64,000 nt of DNA from Rheinheimera sp. Lineage in GTDB: Bacteria; Pseudomonadota; Gammaproteobacteria; Enterobacterales; Alteromonadaceae. A program made the translations under genes and the position numbers. The notes below the pieces were generated by a model that saw only the letters and a list, made by a program, of their open reading frames with translations, was not told where the DNA came from and did not search any database. Location of the stretch: the NCBI GenBank assembly GCA_003543135.1, contig DPJG01000007.1, positions 1 through 64,000 on the forward strand, written 5' to 3'. This document shows, one piece after another, positions 27,395 to 36,050 of this stretch (position 1 is its first letter; each line of letters starts with the position of its first letter).

Positions 27395-28795
27395 CTAAGG
27401 ACGCAGCAGATAGTTCAGCAATTTATCAAACAGTTTGGCTCTGTGCTGCGGATAGGCCATCTGACCTGTATTGAACCTGCCTTTTTGATGCACAGCTTTG
27501 GCGTGACTAAAAGTTAAAAATCCTTCTTTGCCATGATAAGCACCGATACCGCTCGGGCCTATGCCGCCAAAAGGTAAATCTTCCTGACCCGCATGGATTA
27601 AGGTTTCATTGATACAAACCCCTCCGGCATGGGTGTGTTGAAGCACCTGCTGTTGTAGTGCGCTGTTGTCACTAAATAAATAAAGTGCCAGTGGCTTTGG
27701 TCTTTGCTGCACAAAATGAAGTGCTTCTTCGATATGCTGGTAACCATAGACCGGCAGCACAGGGCCAAAAATTTCTTCACGCCAAAGTGCCGAATCAAGC
27801 GGTGCATTGAGTACCAGAGTGAGGGGCATTAATCTTTGCTGCTGTTGTTTTGGTGTCACATCCAGGCAACTGATTACCCGGGCGCCCGCTGCTTTGGCTT
27901 CTGTTAAGTAATTCTGCAGCCTCTGGTAGTGGCGCTCGTTAATAATGGCCGGGTAACTCTGTTCAAATAGTGTCAACGGGTAAAACTGCAAAAACTGCTG
28001 CTGAAGTACGCTGACACATTGCTCAATTTTATCTTTGGGGACCAGCAGATAATCAGGCGCCACACAGGTTTGGCCGGCATTAGCGGTTTTGCCGAATACA
28101 ATACGCTCTGCCAGCTGGTTGATATTGGCATCGGGGGCGATGATCAGCGGCGATTTGCCGCCAAGCTCCAGTGTCACAGGCGTCAGATTGGCGCTGGCTG
28201 CGCGCATCACCTGATAACCTACAGCAGTAGAGCCTGTGTATAACAAATGTGCAAAAGGTAGTTGGCTAAAGGCTGCTGCCACGCTCGCGTCGCCTTCTAT
28301 CACCAGCGCAGTGTCCGGCAACGCTGTTTCAATGATGTTTTTTAACACCTGATTGGTTTGAGGGGTGAACTCCGATAATTTCAGCATCACTTTATTACCG
28401 GCACTGACTGCTGCCACTAAAGGCCCCAGGCTTAAAAACACCGGATAATTCCAGGGCACTATAATGCCGACCACGCCCAGCGGCTGATGCACTACATAGT
28501 TTTTTGCCGGTAAAAACAACCAGCTGACATGGCGTTTTTCTGGTTTAAGCCATTTTTTTAGCCGTTTTAAGCTGTAGTCGATACTGCCGACACTTGGCAG
28601 CAACTCCAGCATCTGACTTTCACTGGCACTGCGCTGGCCAAAATCAGCGTTCAGTGCGGCCAATAAAGCTGCTTTTTGCTGAAGTAACTGCCCACGTAGC
28701 GCCTTAAGCTGCATTTGGCGTTGCTGCAAATCCGGGTAGGGCTGGTGCCTATAAGCTGCCATCAGGCGGTCAAAACTGTCTTTGAGAAACTGCAT
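27395..28795 (-). CDS. Coniferyl-aldehyde-dehydrogenase-like NAD(P)-dependent aldehyde dehydrogenase
   Basis: A 466-residue class 3-type aldehyde dehydrogenase. The catalytic cysteine is C244 in NAGQTCVAPDYLL and the general base E210 in LELGGKSP; the cofactor loop is VVGIIVPWNYP and the TGST motif is at about 188. The length and the C-terminal LPFGGIGPSGIGAYHGKEGF fit the coniferyl aldehyde dehydrogenase/fatty aldehyde group, which lacks the N-terminal extension of class 1 enzymes. It oxidises aldehydes to acids; the natural substrate is not evident. It is divergent from the ATP-NAD-kinase-like gene and ends in its own terminator. Confidence 0.92.
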   Translation of the reverse strand: MQFLKDSFDRLMAAYRHQPYPDLQQRQMQLKALRGQLLQQKAALLAALNADFGQRSASESQMLELLPSVGSIDYSLKRLKKWLKPEKRHVSWLFLPAKNYVVHQPLGVVGIIVPWNYPVFLSLGPLVAAVSAGNKVMLKLSEFTPQTNQVLKNIIETALPDTALVIEGDASVAAAFSQLPFAHLLYTGSTAVGYQVMRAASANLTPVTLELGGKSPLIIAPDANINQLAERIVFGKTANAGQTCVAPDYLLVPKDKIEQCVSVLQQQFLQFYPLTLFEQSYPAIINERHYQRLQNYLTEAKAAGARVISCLDVTPKQQQQRLMPLTLVLNAPLDSALWREEIFGPVLPVYGYQHIEEALHFVQQRPKPLALYLFSDNSALQQQVLQHTHAGGVCINETLIHAGQEDLPFGGIGPSGIGAYHGKEGFLTFSHAKAVHQKGRFNTGQMAYPQHRAKLFDKLLNYLLRP

Positions 28796-28947
28796 CAGAA
28801 GATCCGGTTGACTATCAAAAAGCCTAATCTACTTGAGGTTGGACCTCTGTGCAATGCTGCCGCTTTGCCAGCTCAGGTCTGATTGGTTACAATGCCGGCC
28901 ACTTTTACCTTGGCTTTGTGTTTTGTTTTGAGAGGCCGGAATTTTTT

Positions 28948-30123
28948 ATGTTGCCAAACTCCTCTGCAGTACCGGTTGAACCCCAAAATAGCGCCTTTCG
29001 ACTTGGGTTAATTATCAACCCATGGGCCGGAATTGGCGGCAGTGTCGCCCTCAAAGGCAGTGATGGTATGGCAGCACAAGCCATTGCGCTGGGTGCTGTG
29101 CCGCTGGCGCAGCAGCGCGCCAAAGCTGCGCTGAACGAACTGTCAGGCGTGCGTGAGCAAATCCGTGTTTACACTTTTGCCGGAGATATGGGCCAGGATG
29201 TGGCAACTGAGCTGGGTTTTGCTGTTGAAGTGGTTGGCCAGGCACAAAGCCAGCCTTCAACGGCCGCTGACACTGAGCAGGCCGCAGCACTTCTGGTGGA
29301 ACGTGGCGTTGATTTATTATTGTTTGCCGGTGGTGATGGCACAGCACGCAACATTTGTGCTGTGATTGCTGAACACCACAGTCAGTCCCATACCACAGTG
29401 CTTGGCATTCCGGCCGGCTGTAAAATTCACTCAGGCGTGTATGCCATTACGCCGGCAGCGGCCGGCAAAGTGGTGGCGCAAATGGTGCGTGGTGAACTGG
29501 TCACAGTGCAGGACGCGCAGGTCATGGATATCGACGAAGCGGCTTTTCGCCAGGGCACAGTGCGCGCCAAAAGATATGGTGAAATGCAAATCCCCAGTGA
29601 GCTTCGTTATGTGCAAAGTGTCAAAAGCGCCGGCAAAGAATCCGAAGCTTTGGTGCTGGACGATTTGGCCGCTTATGTTGCCAGTCAAATGGAAGATGGC
29701 GTGCGTTATGTGATGGGCTCAGGCTCTACAGTTGCGGCGGTGATGGCCGAACTTGGCTTGCCTAACACACTGCTTGGTGTGGACGTGGTTGAAAACGGTG
29801 AAGTGATAGCCTCCGATGTAACAGCTTCACAGCTGCTTGAGCTGGTGCAGGGTTATCCCTGTAAACTGGTGATCACGCTCATCGGCGGCCAGGGCCATAT
29901 TTTTGGTCGTGGTAATCAGCAGCTATCTCCGGCGGTGATCCGCGCTATCGGCCGCGACAATATTATGCTGATTGCAACCAAAACTAAATTACAACAGTTA
30001 AACGGCAGGCCACTCATCAGTGACAGTGGCGATGCTGCACTCGACCAACAATTGCAGGGCATGCTCAAAGTGCTGTGTGGTTATAACGATTATGTCATGT
30101 ACCGGCTTGGCCTTGAGGAGTAA
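28948..30123 (+). CDS. ATP-NAD kinase family protein
   Basis: A 391-residue protein of the COG3199 ATP-NAD kinase-like family. It has the N-terminal glycine-rich GLIINPWAGIGGSVALKGSD and the diagnostic GGDGTARN in LLLFAGGDGTARNICAV, then LGIPAGCKIHSGVYAI. The frame opens at 28849, but ATG 28948 is the likely start, with AGAGG upstream. True NAD kinase (NadK) is smaller; members of this longer family are of uncertain substrate, so NAD or a related nucleotide or polyol is possible. It is followed two bases later by yfcL. Confidence 0.85.
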   Translation: MLPNSSAVPVEPQNSAFRLGLIINPWAGIGGSVALKGSDGMAAQAIALGAVPLAQQRAKAALNELSGVREQIRVYTFAGDMGQDVATELGFAVEVVGQAQSQPSTAADTEQAAALLVERGVDLLLFAGGDGTARNICAVIAEHHSQSHTTVLGIPAGCKIHSGVYAITPAAAGKVVAQMVRGELVTVQDAQVMDIDEAAFRQGTVRAKRYGEMQIPSELRYVQSVKSAGKESEALVLDDLAAYVASQMEDGVRYVMGSGSTVAAVMAELGLPNTLLGVDVVENGEVIASDVTASQLLELVQGYPCKLVITLIGGQGHIFGRGNQQLSPAVIRAIGRDNIMLIATKTKLQQLNGRPLISDSGDAALDQQLQGMLKVLCGYNDYVMYRLGLEE

Positions 30124-30125
30124 GC

Positions 30126-30407
30126 ATGCAACAAACAGAACAATTTATTCAGGCTATCAGTCAGTATTTTGACCAAAGTGTGGCAACGGCCAGCGACGAC
30201 GAGCTGTTTGCTGCCGGTTACCTGCGGGGTCATGTTGACCTTGGCGTAGGTCGTTTGCAGGTGGCTGAGCAGCCTTTTGTCGCCGCAGATATTATCAGCC
30301 TGGTTGATGAAAGTCTGGCTTCGGCTATTGCGGGCGGTGAGCTGAGCGAAGCAGACGAGCAACTGGTGCGGCAAATTTGGCAACAAGTACAGGCGTTGTC
30401 TGCCTGA
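30126..30407 (+). CDS. yfcL: YfcL family protein
   Basis: A 93-residue protein matching E. coli YfcL, notably ASDDELFAAGYLRGHVDLGV and AIAGGELSEADEQLV. Function is unknown. GAGGAG lies at the end of the preceding gene and only two bases separate the stop from the ATG, so it is translationally coupled to the ATP-NAD-kinase-like gene. In E. coli, yfcL is near mepA and aroC, so this is part of the conserved neighbourhood. Confidence 0.9.
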   Translation: MQQTEQFIQAISQYFDQSVATASDDELFAAGYLRGHVDLGVGRLQVAEQPFVAADIISLVDESLASAIAGGELSEADEQLVRQIWQQVQALSA

Positions 30408-30547
30408 GCCTGCCTGAATAACAGCGGCTGGCATTTTGCGCTCAAGACAAGCGGGGCAAAATCGGCTAGCATCAGCAGTTTCCTGATAATGTTTTGGCAT
30501 TATCTGTGTTTAACGGCGCCCTTGGCGCATCATCAAAAGTGATTTTT

Positions 30548-31165
30548 ATGTCAACATTCACCACCCTTGAACAACACGCCAGTTATGGCATAGGTCTGCA
30601 AATGGGTCAGCAACTGGCTGATAACCCATTTGAAGGTTTGGATATCGCCGCTGTTGCCGCTGGTTTAGCTGCTGCTTTTTATGGTGATGAGCCTGAAGTG
30701 TCAGAACAACAGATCCGTGCTGCTTTTGAAGTGATCAGTGCCCGGATGCAGGCTGAGCAGGAAGAAAAAGCCAAACTGGCCGCTGGAGCCGGCGAAGCTT
30801 TCCTGGCGGAAAATGCAAAAAAACCAGGTGTAGTGACCACTGCATCAGGTTTGCAATATGAAGTACTGGTGGCTGGTGATGGTGAAAAACCTACACGCGC
30901 TTCTACGGTACGGACCCATTACCACGGTACTTTAATTGACGGCACTGTATTTGACAGCTCTTACAATCGCGGTCAGCCTGCTGAGTTCCCGGTCGGTGGT
31001 GTGATTGCCGGCTGGACTGAAGCACTGCAATTGATGCCGGTGGGTTCAAAATACCGTCTGTATATTCCACATCAGCTGGCATACGGCGAGCGTGGTGCTG
31101 GTGCATCTATTGCCCCTTTCAGCGCGCTGGTATTTGACGTTGAGCTGCTGGCGATTGTTGCATAA
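30548..31165 (+). CDS. fklB: FKBP-type peptidyl-prolyl isomerase FklB
   Basis: A 205-residue protein with an N-terminal helical dimerisation domain (about 1-85) and a C-terminal FKBP domain (about 100-205). The FKBP part has VRTHYHGTLIDGTVFDSSYN, GVIAGWTEALQLMPVGSKYR and LYIPHQLAYGERGAG, the active-site segments. The N-terminal segment ASYGIGLQMGQQL is typical of FklB. There is no signal peptide, so it is cytoplasmic, unlike FkpA. ATG 30548 is chosen over the upstream open frame by family length (206 in E. coli). A strong terminator follows. Confidence 0.93.
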   Translation: MSTFTTLEQHASYGIGLQMGQQLADNPFEGLDIAAVAAGLAAAFYGDEPEVSEQQIRAAFEVISARMQAEQEEKAKLAAGAGEAFLAENAKKPGVVTTASGLQYEVLVAGDGEKPTRASTVRTHYHGTLIDGTVFDSSYNRGQPAEFPVGGVIAGWTEALQLMPVGSKYRLYIPHQLAYGERGAGASIAPFSALVFDVELLAIVA

Positions 31166-31181
31166 CTAAGTTTTGCTTAGC

Positions 31182-31219
31182 ACATAAAAAAACCGCCTTT
31201 GTTGGCGGTTTTTTTATGT
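31182..31219. terminator. Strong bidirectional terminator after fklB
   Basis: A perfect 16-bp stem (31182-31197 with 31204-31219) with a 6-nt loop holds an A7/T7 tract next to the CCGCC core. It serves fklB and the convergent dsbB. Confidence 0.93.
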
Positions 31220-31256
31220 CGGGGCTTTCCCCAAACAACTTTACGACGGCTGATGA

Positions 31257-31790
31257 TTAATCATAAGGATTATATTTATGTTTTTTCAGCTGGCTTGCCA
31301 TCACCACAAGCGCCAGTAACAGATAAACGGCGAATACAATCCGCATCCAGAACGGCATTGAATAGCCTAAAAATTGCCAGGCAATTTCACCACAAACACC
31401 GGTTGGATTAAAAATGGCAGGGATCCATTGATCTAAAGGTAACCAGGTCGGGAATTCGGCAAAAAGACCACAGCTGGAAAAACCGCCGTTTTTAACAACC
31501 TCTTCGATTAACACCTGGTCATGGGCAATTTTTAAACCCCAGCCAGCAGAGATTGTCCAGCTGCTGTAGGCCAGCCAACGCACCAGTGACGACTCGCGCC
31601 CCCACAAACCAATCAGACCGGCAAATAAAATACCGGTAATGGCAAAGCGCTGATAGACGCACATAATGCAAGGCGCCAACGCCATGCCATATTGGAAGAA
31701 CAAGGCCACCAACATTAAGGCCAGTGCACTGAAGGCTAAAAGAACCCAAGGCCAGCGTTGTTTTGGCCAACGAGCCACTGCTGCAAACAT
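31257..31790 (-). CDS. dsbB: Disulfide bond formation protein B
   Basis: A 177-residue inner-membrane protein with four helices that reoxidises DsbA and passes electrons to quinone. The first redox pair is in PCIMCVYQR; the second periplasmic loop has SSCGLF and PTGVCGEIAW, giving both cysteine pairs. ATG 31790 has AAGGGA 7 bases upstream and is preferred over an earlier in-frame start. dsbB next to fadR is also known in Shewanella and Vibrio relatives (nhaB-fadR-dsbB type neighbourhoods), and the genes here are divergent. Confidence 0.95.
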   Translation of the reverse strand: MFAAVARWPKQRWPWVLLAFSALALMLVALFFQYGMALAPCIMCVYQRFAITGILFAGLIGLWGRESSLVRWLAYSSWTISAGWGLKIAHDQVLIEEVVKNGGFSSCGLFAEFPTWLPLDQWIPAIFNPTGVCGEIAWQFLGYSMPFWMRIVFAVYLLLALVVMASQLKKHKYNPYD

Positions 31791-31901
31791 CTGATTTCCC
31801 TTGTTGGAGTGGTAAAAATAATCCAACGCACAATCTAAGCCAATTTGTTATCTAAAACAACCTTTGCGATCAATCACTCAGGGCAATTTTTATAGCATGG
31901 C

Positions 31902-31929
31902 TTGTTAACTGATTCTGCTCTGGTACAAT
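31902..31929 (+). promoter_or_regulatory. Putative fadR promoter with overlapping FadR-like half site
   Basis: TTGTTA (31902-31907) and TACAAT (31924-31929) are spaced by 16 bases, and the -10 carries an extended TG motif. The sequence TCTGGTACAATCAGT (31918-31932) matches the fadB-type operator TCTGGTACGACCAGA at 12 of 15 positions and covers the -10, which would suit autoregulation. Confidence 0.5.
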
Positions 31930-31977
31930 CAGTGCCAATCGTGGTGAGACAGACAACTAATAAACGGACAAATCCGG

Positions 31978-32694
31978 ATGACCAACCTCATAAAAGCGCA
32001 GAGCCCGGCAGGTTTTGCTGAAGAATACATTGTTGAATCCATTTGGAATGGCAAGTTTGCGCCAGGTTCTATTTTACCTGCCGAACGCGAACTGTCTGAG
32101 CTGATTGGCGTCACCCGCACCACATTACGTGAAGTATTGCAACGTTTGGCCCGTGATGGCTGGTTGACCATCCAGCATGGCAAACCAACCAAAGTAAATA
32201 ATTTCTGGGAAACTTCCGGCCTGAATATTCTGGAAACATTAGCCCGTCTGGACGAAGACCGGATGCCGGAGTTAGTGGATGAGTTGTTATCAGCACGCAC
32301 CAATATCAGTGCTATTTATATCCGCGGTGCTATTAAAACCCACCGTGATGAAGTGATTGCGGTTTTTGCCGGCGCTGAGCATCTGGAAGACACGGCCGAA
32401 GCCTTTGCTGATTTTGATTACAACCTGAACCACGAGCTGGCGCTGCACTCGTCAAACCGAATTTATGTGTTAATCCTGAACGGTTTCCGCGGTTTGTATC
32501 GCAAAATTGCCCGTTTTTACTTTTCTCATCCGCAAGCCCGTGAATTAGCACGTAAATATTATCACCAGTTAAAATTATACGCTGAAGCAGGCAAACACGA
32601 CGAAGTGGTATTTGCCGTGCGTAAATATGGTAAAGAAAGTGGCAAAGTCTGGTCTGCGTTAAGACCTGATATTCCAAAAGATTTGGTTGAATAA
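31978..32694 (+). CDS. fadR: Fatty acid metabolism regulator FadR
   Basis: A 238-residue GntR-family regulator. The winged helix at residues 10-73 includes [20 protein letters not shown] and [20 protein letters not shown], nearly identical in pattern to E. coli FadR, and the C-terminal acyl-CoA-binding domain follows. FadR represses fatty acid degradation genes and activates some synthesis genes, releasing DNA when bound by long-chain acyl-CoA. Two candidate operators lie in this window: upstream of fadI (10703) and of a KAS III-like gene (50140). Length equals the E. coli protein within one residue. Confidence 0.96.
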   Translation: MTNLIKAQSPAGFAEEYIVESIWNGKFAPGSILPAERELSELIGVTRTTLREVLQRLARDGWLTIQHGKPTKVNNFWETSGLNILETLARLDEDRMPELVDELLSARTNISAIYIRGAIKTHRDEVIAVFAGAEHLEDTAEAFADFDYNLNHELALHSSNRIYVLILNGFRGLYRKIARFYFSHPQARELARKYYHQLKLYAEAGKHDEVVFAVRKYGKESGKVWSALRPDIPKDLVE

Positions 32695-32700
32695 AACATA

Positions 32701-32731
32701 AAAACACTCCGCATGCCGGAGTGTTTTTTTA
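32701..32731 (+). terminator. Terminator of fadR
   Basis: AAAACACTCCG (32701-32711) pairs with CGGAGTGTTTT (32717-32727) around CATGC and is followed by further T residues, seven bases past the stop codon. Confidence 0.92.
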
Positions 32732-32931
32732 TCTGCAGTTTTTGGCTTTAAGATGTTGCAAAGTGCCGGTTAAACTGTACCACATACTTTTTACCTCCCT
32801 GAGGTGCGCTGGCAGGCATGTCAGCTGGTCGGCGCTGCTTGCTGAAACAACAGATTACACTTGTCGGAATTTGGATAGCTACTTATCATGTGCAGGAATA
32901 AGGTATAACCGATAGTTATAAGGGCGTCTTT

Positions 32932-35193
32932 ATGTCAACAGCATCAGCACAGCACCAGAGACTGCGTCAGCAGGAAGTGTATCTGGACAACAATGCCACT
33001 ACGCCGGTACTTCCTTGTGCAGCAGCAGCGGTGATGCACCATATGCAAACCTGTTTTGGTAACCCAAGCAGCAGTCACAGCACCGGTATTAAAGCTAAAG
33101 TAGAACTGGAAGCGACCCGGGCTTTGGCACGCAAGGTGATAGGCGCCAGCAGTGGTCAGATAGTTTTTACGTCAGGTGCAACTGAAGGCATTCAAACTTC
33201 AATAGTTGCCGCTTTGCAGGCTGCAAAAAGCAGGGGACAAACCGGCCCTGAGGTATTGTTGTTATATGGCGCGACCGAACATAAAGCAGTACCGGAAAGT
33301 TTAAAACACTGGAACCAGGTGTTACAGCTGGGCGCGACGGTCAAAGCTATTCCGGTGAACAGTCAGGGTTTGCTGGATTTAGATTTTATCCGGCGCCATT
33401 TGCCACAGACGGCGCTGATTTGCACTATGGCCGCTAATAACGAAACCGGTGTTAAACAAGACTTAGCGCTGCTGGAAAAAGTGATCCGAAGCGCCAATCC
33501 GGATGTGCTCTGGATGGTGGATTGTGTGCAGGCACTTGGCAAAATGCAGCTGGATATTGCCAACACCAGTATTGATTACGCACCTTTTAGCGGCCATAAA
33601 CTTTATGCGCCCAAGGGCATTGGCTTTTTATATGTCCGCCAGGAAGCGCCTTATCAGCCTTTTATTGCCGGTGGTGGTCAGGAAGCTGGTTTGCGCTCCG
33701 GTACTGAAAACTTGCCGGGTATTGCCGCCTTACATGCCATTTTTACCGAACTGGATAAAAAAGACGGCTCAGTGTTTCAGCCGGAACCTGTGCTCTGGCA
33801 ATACCGTGAGGCTTTGTTATCTGCGTTAAGAGCTGTATTTCCAACTTTAGTGCTTAATAGTGATGCGCCTTTTATTGTGCCCACGACGCTGAATTTTTCT
33901 GTGCCCGGTTTTTACAGCAAAGACATTATGGATTTGTTTGATGCCGCCGGCATTCGTATCAGCTCAGGCTCTGCCTGTAGCTCAAAAGTACCCAGTAGTT
34001 TTGTGCTCGATGCCATGGGTCTTGAAAGCTGGCGCAGTCAGGGCGCTATCCGGTTATCCTTTGGCCCTGCCATGACAGCTGCTGAATGTGAAACAGCTTG
34101 TCATGCCATTCGCCGGTTGGCGGTGATAGTGCAGCGTTGTTGTCTGGTGTTGTCAGATGCTGAACCGCTGTCAGATAACGCCGTCAGTGGTTTAACCCAA
34201 CTCAAACACGAAGATATGTGCAGTTACCTGCTGGTGTGTGCCAAAAGCCAGCAGGCGGTGATCATCGACCCCGTAATGGCACTTGCCAACCGGCTGGCCA
34301 ACATGGTTCAGGGGCAGGGTTTACAGCTGGTTGCCATACTGGATACGCATTTACATCAGGACCACCGCTCAGCCCGTGATGATTTAACGGCATTACTGGG
34401 TCTGCAGCAGGAGGGGGCTACAGATGTGCTGGGCTGGCCTTTTAGTCAGGCAGTGATTGAGTGCGGCGACTATCAACTGAGTAAAATTGCCACCCCGGGC
34501 CACAGCGCCGAGAGCCGCAGTTATCTGCTGTCGCAGCAGGGGCTCAGGGTGGCGGCTTTTGTAGGTGATTTATTATTGCCAGGTGGTGTTGGCAGGCTGG
34601 ATTTAGCAGATTCTGATCCGGCCGCTTTTCAGCAAAGCCTGAAAACCTTAAACCGCATGGTCACACCTGATACCTTATTGTTATCCAGCCATGATTATGC
34701 CCAGCGCTTTTTTACCACTTTTGCCATAGCCACAAAAGAGCAACCGCTGCTTGGCGCATTATTGACAGAAAACGACAACCCACCTGGTTGGTTGCACACG
34801 CTACAACAACAAAGCGCAGCACTTTGTCAGGCCAGTCAGTATCAGTGTGGGGTGGTTGAAGTCAGTTGGTCAGATGCCAAAGCTGTAGTTGATACGCCAG
34901 AGTTACAGGCATTTTTGCAAGAACAAAGCGATGTGATGGTGGTTGACGTGCGTGAGCCTTATGAACAAAGTGCCGGTGCACTGGGCCCTTATTTGCCAGA
35001 AGGCACTGTGGTTCAGCAATGGCCTTTATCCAGACTTTGTGACGCACTGTTAAGCGGCGCTTTACGCAAAGAGCAGCGGCTGTTGTTGGTATGCCGCTCC
35101 GGTAACCGCAGTCTGGTCGCTGCCAAGGTATTAAACCGCGCCGGTTTTTCTGAGGTATATAACCTGAAGGGCGGTTTTGCCATGTTAAGTTAA
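32932..35193 (+). CDS. Cysteine desulfurase / metallo-beta-lactamase (persulfide dioxygenase-like) / rhodanese triple fusion
   Basis: A 753-residue three-domain protein. Residues 15-405 are a NifS/IscS-type cysteine desulfurase: HKAV near 117, ANNETGV, the PLP lysine K223 in SGHKLYAPKG, and the persulfide cysteine C349 in SSGSACSS. Residues 418-620 are an ETHE1-like metallo-beta-lactamase with all metal ligands: H473, H475, D477, H478 (HLHQDH), H524 (TPGHS), D546 (VGDLLLPGG) and H587 (SSHDY). Residues about 655-753 are a rhodanese with catalytic C721 in CRSGNRS. Together these could release sulfur from cysteine, oxidise persulfide and transfer sulfane sulfur within one polypeptide. AAGGG precedes the ATG. 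No isc or suf genes are adjacent. The physiological role is inferred. Confidence 0.9.
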   Translation: MSTASAQHQRLRQQEVYLDNNATTPVLPCAAAAVMHHMQTCFGNPSSSHSTGIKAKVELEATRALARKVIGASSGQIVFTSGATEGIQTSIVAALQAAKSRGQTGPEVLLLYGATEHKAVPESLKHWNQVLQLGATVKAIPVNSQGLLDLDFIRRHLPQTALICTMAANNETGVKQDLALLEKVIRSANPDVLWMVDCVQALGKMQLDIANTSIDYAPFSGHKLYAPKGIGFLYVRQEAPYQPFIAGGGQEAGLRSGTENLPGIAALHAIFTELDKKDGSVFQPEPVLWQYREALLSALRAVFPTLVLNSDAPFIVPTTLNFSVPGFYSKDIMDLFDAAGIRISSGSACSSKVPSSFVLDAMGLESWRSQGAIRLSFGPAMTAAECETACHAIRRLAVIVQRCCLVLSDAEPLSDNAVSGLTQLKHEDMCSYLLVCAKSQQAVIIDPVMALANRLANMVQGQGLQLVAILDTHLHQDHRSARDDLTALLGLQQEGATDVLGWPFSQAVIECGDYQLSKIATPGHSAESRSYLLSQQGLRVAAFVGDLLLPGGVGRLDLADSDPAAFQQSLKTLNRMVTPDTLLLSSHDYAQRFFTTFAIATKEQPLLGALLTENDNPPGWLHTLQQQSAALCQASQYQCGVVEVSWSDAKAVVDTPELQAFLQEQSDVMVVDVREPYEQSAGALGPYLPEGTVVQQWPLSRLCDALLSGALRKEQRLLLVCRSGNRSLVAAKVLNRAGFSEVYNLKGGFAMLS

Positions 35194-35230
35194 CTGCAGT
35201 TAACCAAAGTTAACCTAAGTTGAGCTAAGT
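35191..35230. repeat. Four degenerate 10-bp tandem repeats
   Basis: TAACTGCAGT, TAACCAAAGT, TAACCTAAGT and TGAGCTAAGT follow each other directly after the fusion gene, with consensus TAACCNAAGT. The first copy includes the end of the stop codon. They lie before the terminator and have no evident role. Confidence 0.65.
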
Positions 35231-35265
35231 TAGCGCACCTTGTGTTTACCGAAGTTGAAAGCCAA

Positions 35266-35299
35266 ATAAAAAACAGCGCCTAAAGGCGCTGTTTTTTAT
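35266..35299. terminator. Bidirectional terminator between the fusion gene and chrR
   Basis: A perfect 15-bp stem (35266-35280 with 35285-35299) closes a TAAA loop with A and T tracts beside the GCGCC core. Confidence 0.93.
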
Positions 35300-35342
35300 C
35301 GTTGCAGCTAACTCCTGAGCGGTGTCAGGCTTGTGGCTCAGT

Positions 35343-36050
35343 CTAATAAAAAAAACGTTGCAACGGGTTTAATAACCGCGTCAGGCCTTGTTTAAATTCC
35401 AATGGTGCTGTCAGCACCGATAAACATAAACAGGGCTCTGCGGAAATGTTTTTTGGCGTATGGGTATGATCAGGGGTGTTAATAATTAAATCCCCTGCTG
35501 CATAGTGACCCATTTCATCAACCATTTCACCTGCCAGCACCAGGGTGACTTCCAGACCTTTGTGGGTATGTAGTGGTACTTCGGTGTCGGTTTCTATACA
35601 AAGTAACGACAGATGATTTTCTTCACTGCCCGGCAGCTTAGCCGTGGCGATACCACCGAGCGTCAGCCATTTATTTCTTTTAGCGACAATGCGTTGCAAG
35701 CTGCGCGGCACAGTAAAACGGTGAGCACCCACCAGGAGTTCGCTGACACGACCTGATTTGTTATCTGCGCTGTGTAGCGAATGTTGTTTGCTGAGCTCTT
35801 CCCGGGCGACAGGTTCGGCGCTTAGGATCTGATCCAGCATTTGCTCCCACTGCGAGCCATCGACGACAGGCGCTTTTTGCATCGCCAGCTCACAGCCTAA
35901 ATCTGCTTCAATATCGCGGTGCAAAGTTTGGCAATGCGGGCAAAAATCCAGATGTGCCGCAACTATCAGACAAAGCTCAGGCGCCAGCGTACCTTCGCTG
36001 TATTGCTCTAACAAGCTGATACTTGGGTGATATTTAACTACGTGGGCCAT
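35343..36050 (-). CDS. chrR: ChrR-type zinc anti-sigma factor with cupin domain
   Basis: A 235-residue anti-sigma factor. The N-terminal zinc-binding domain has H8 and the HxxxCxxC motif H33, C37, C40 (HLDFCPHC). The C-terminal cupin (about 110-225) has metal ligands H161, H163 and E167 (LHTHKGLEVTL) and H195/H197. This is the ChrR arrangement known from Rhodobacter sphaeroides, in which the cupin domain is needed for response to singlet oxygen or organic peroxide. The gene overlaps the 3' end of its sigma factor gene by 17 bases. Confidence 0.92.
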   Translation of the reverse strand: MAHVVKYHPSISLLEQYSEGTLAPELCLIVAAHLDFCPHCQTLHRDIEADLGCELAMQKAPVVDGSQWEQMLDQILSAEPVAREELSKQHSLHSADNKSGRVSELLVGAHRFTVPRSLQRIVAKRNKWLTLGGIATAKLPGSEENHLSLLCIETDTEVPLHTHKGLEVTLVLAGEMVDEMGHYAAGDLIINTPDHTHTPKNISAEPCLCLSVLTAPLEFKQGLTRLLNPLQRFFY

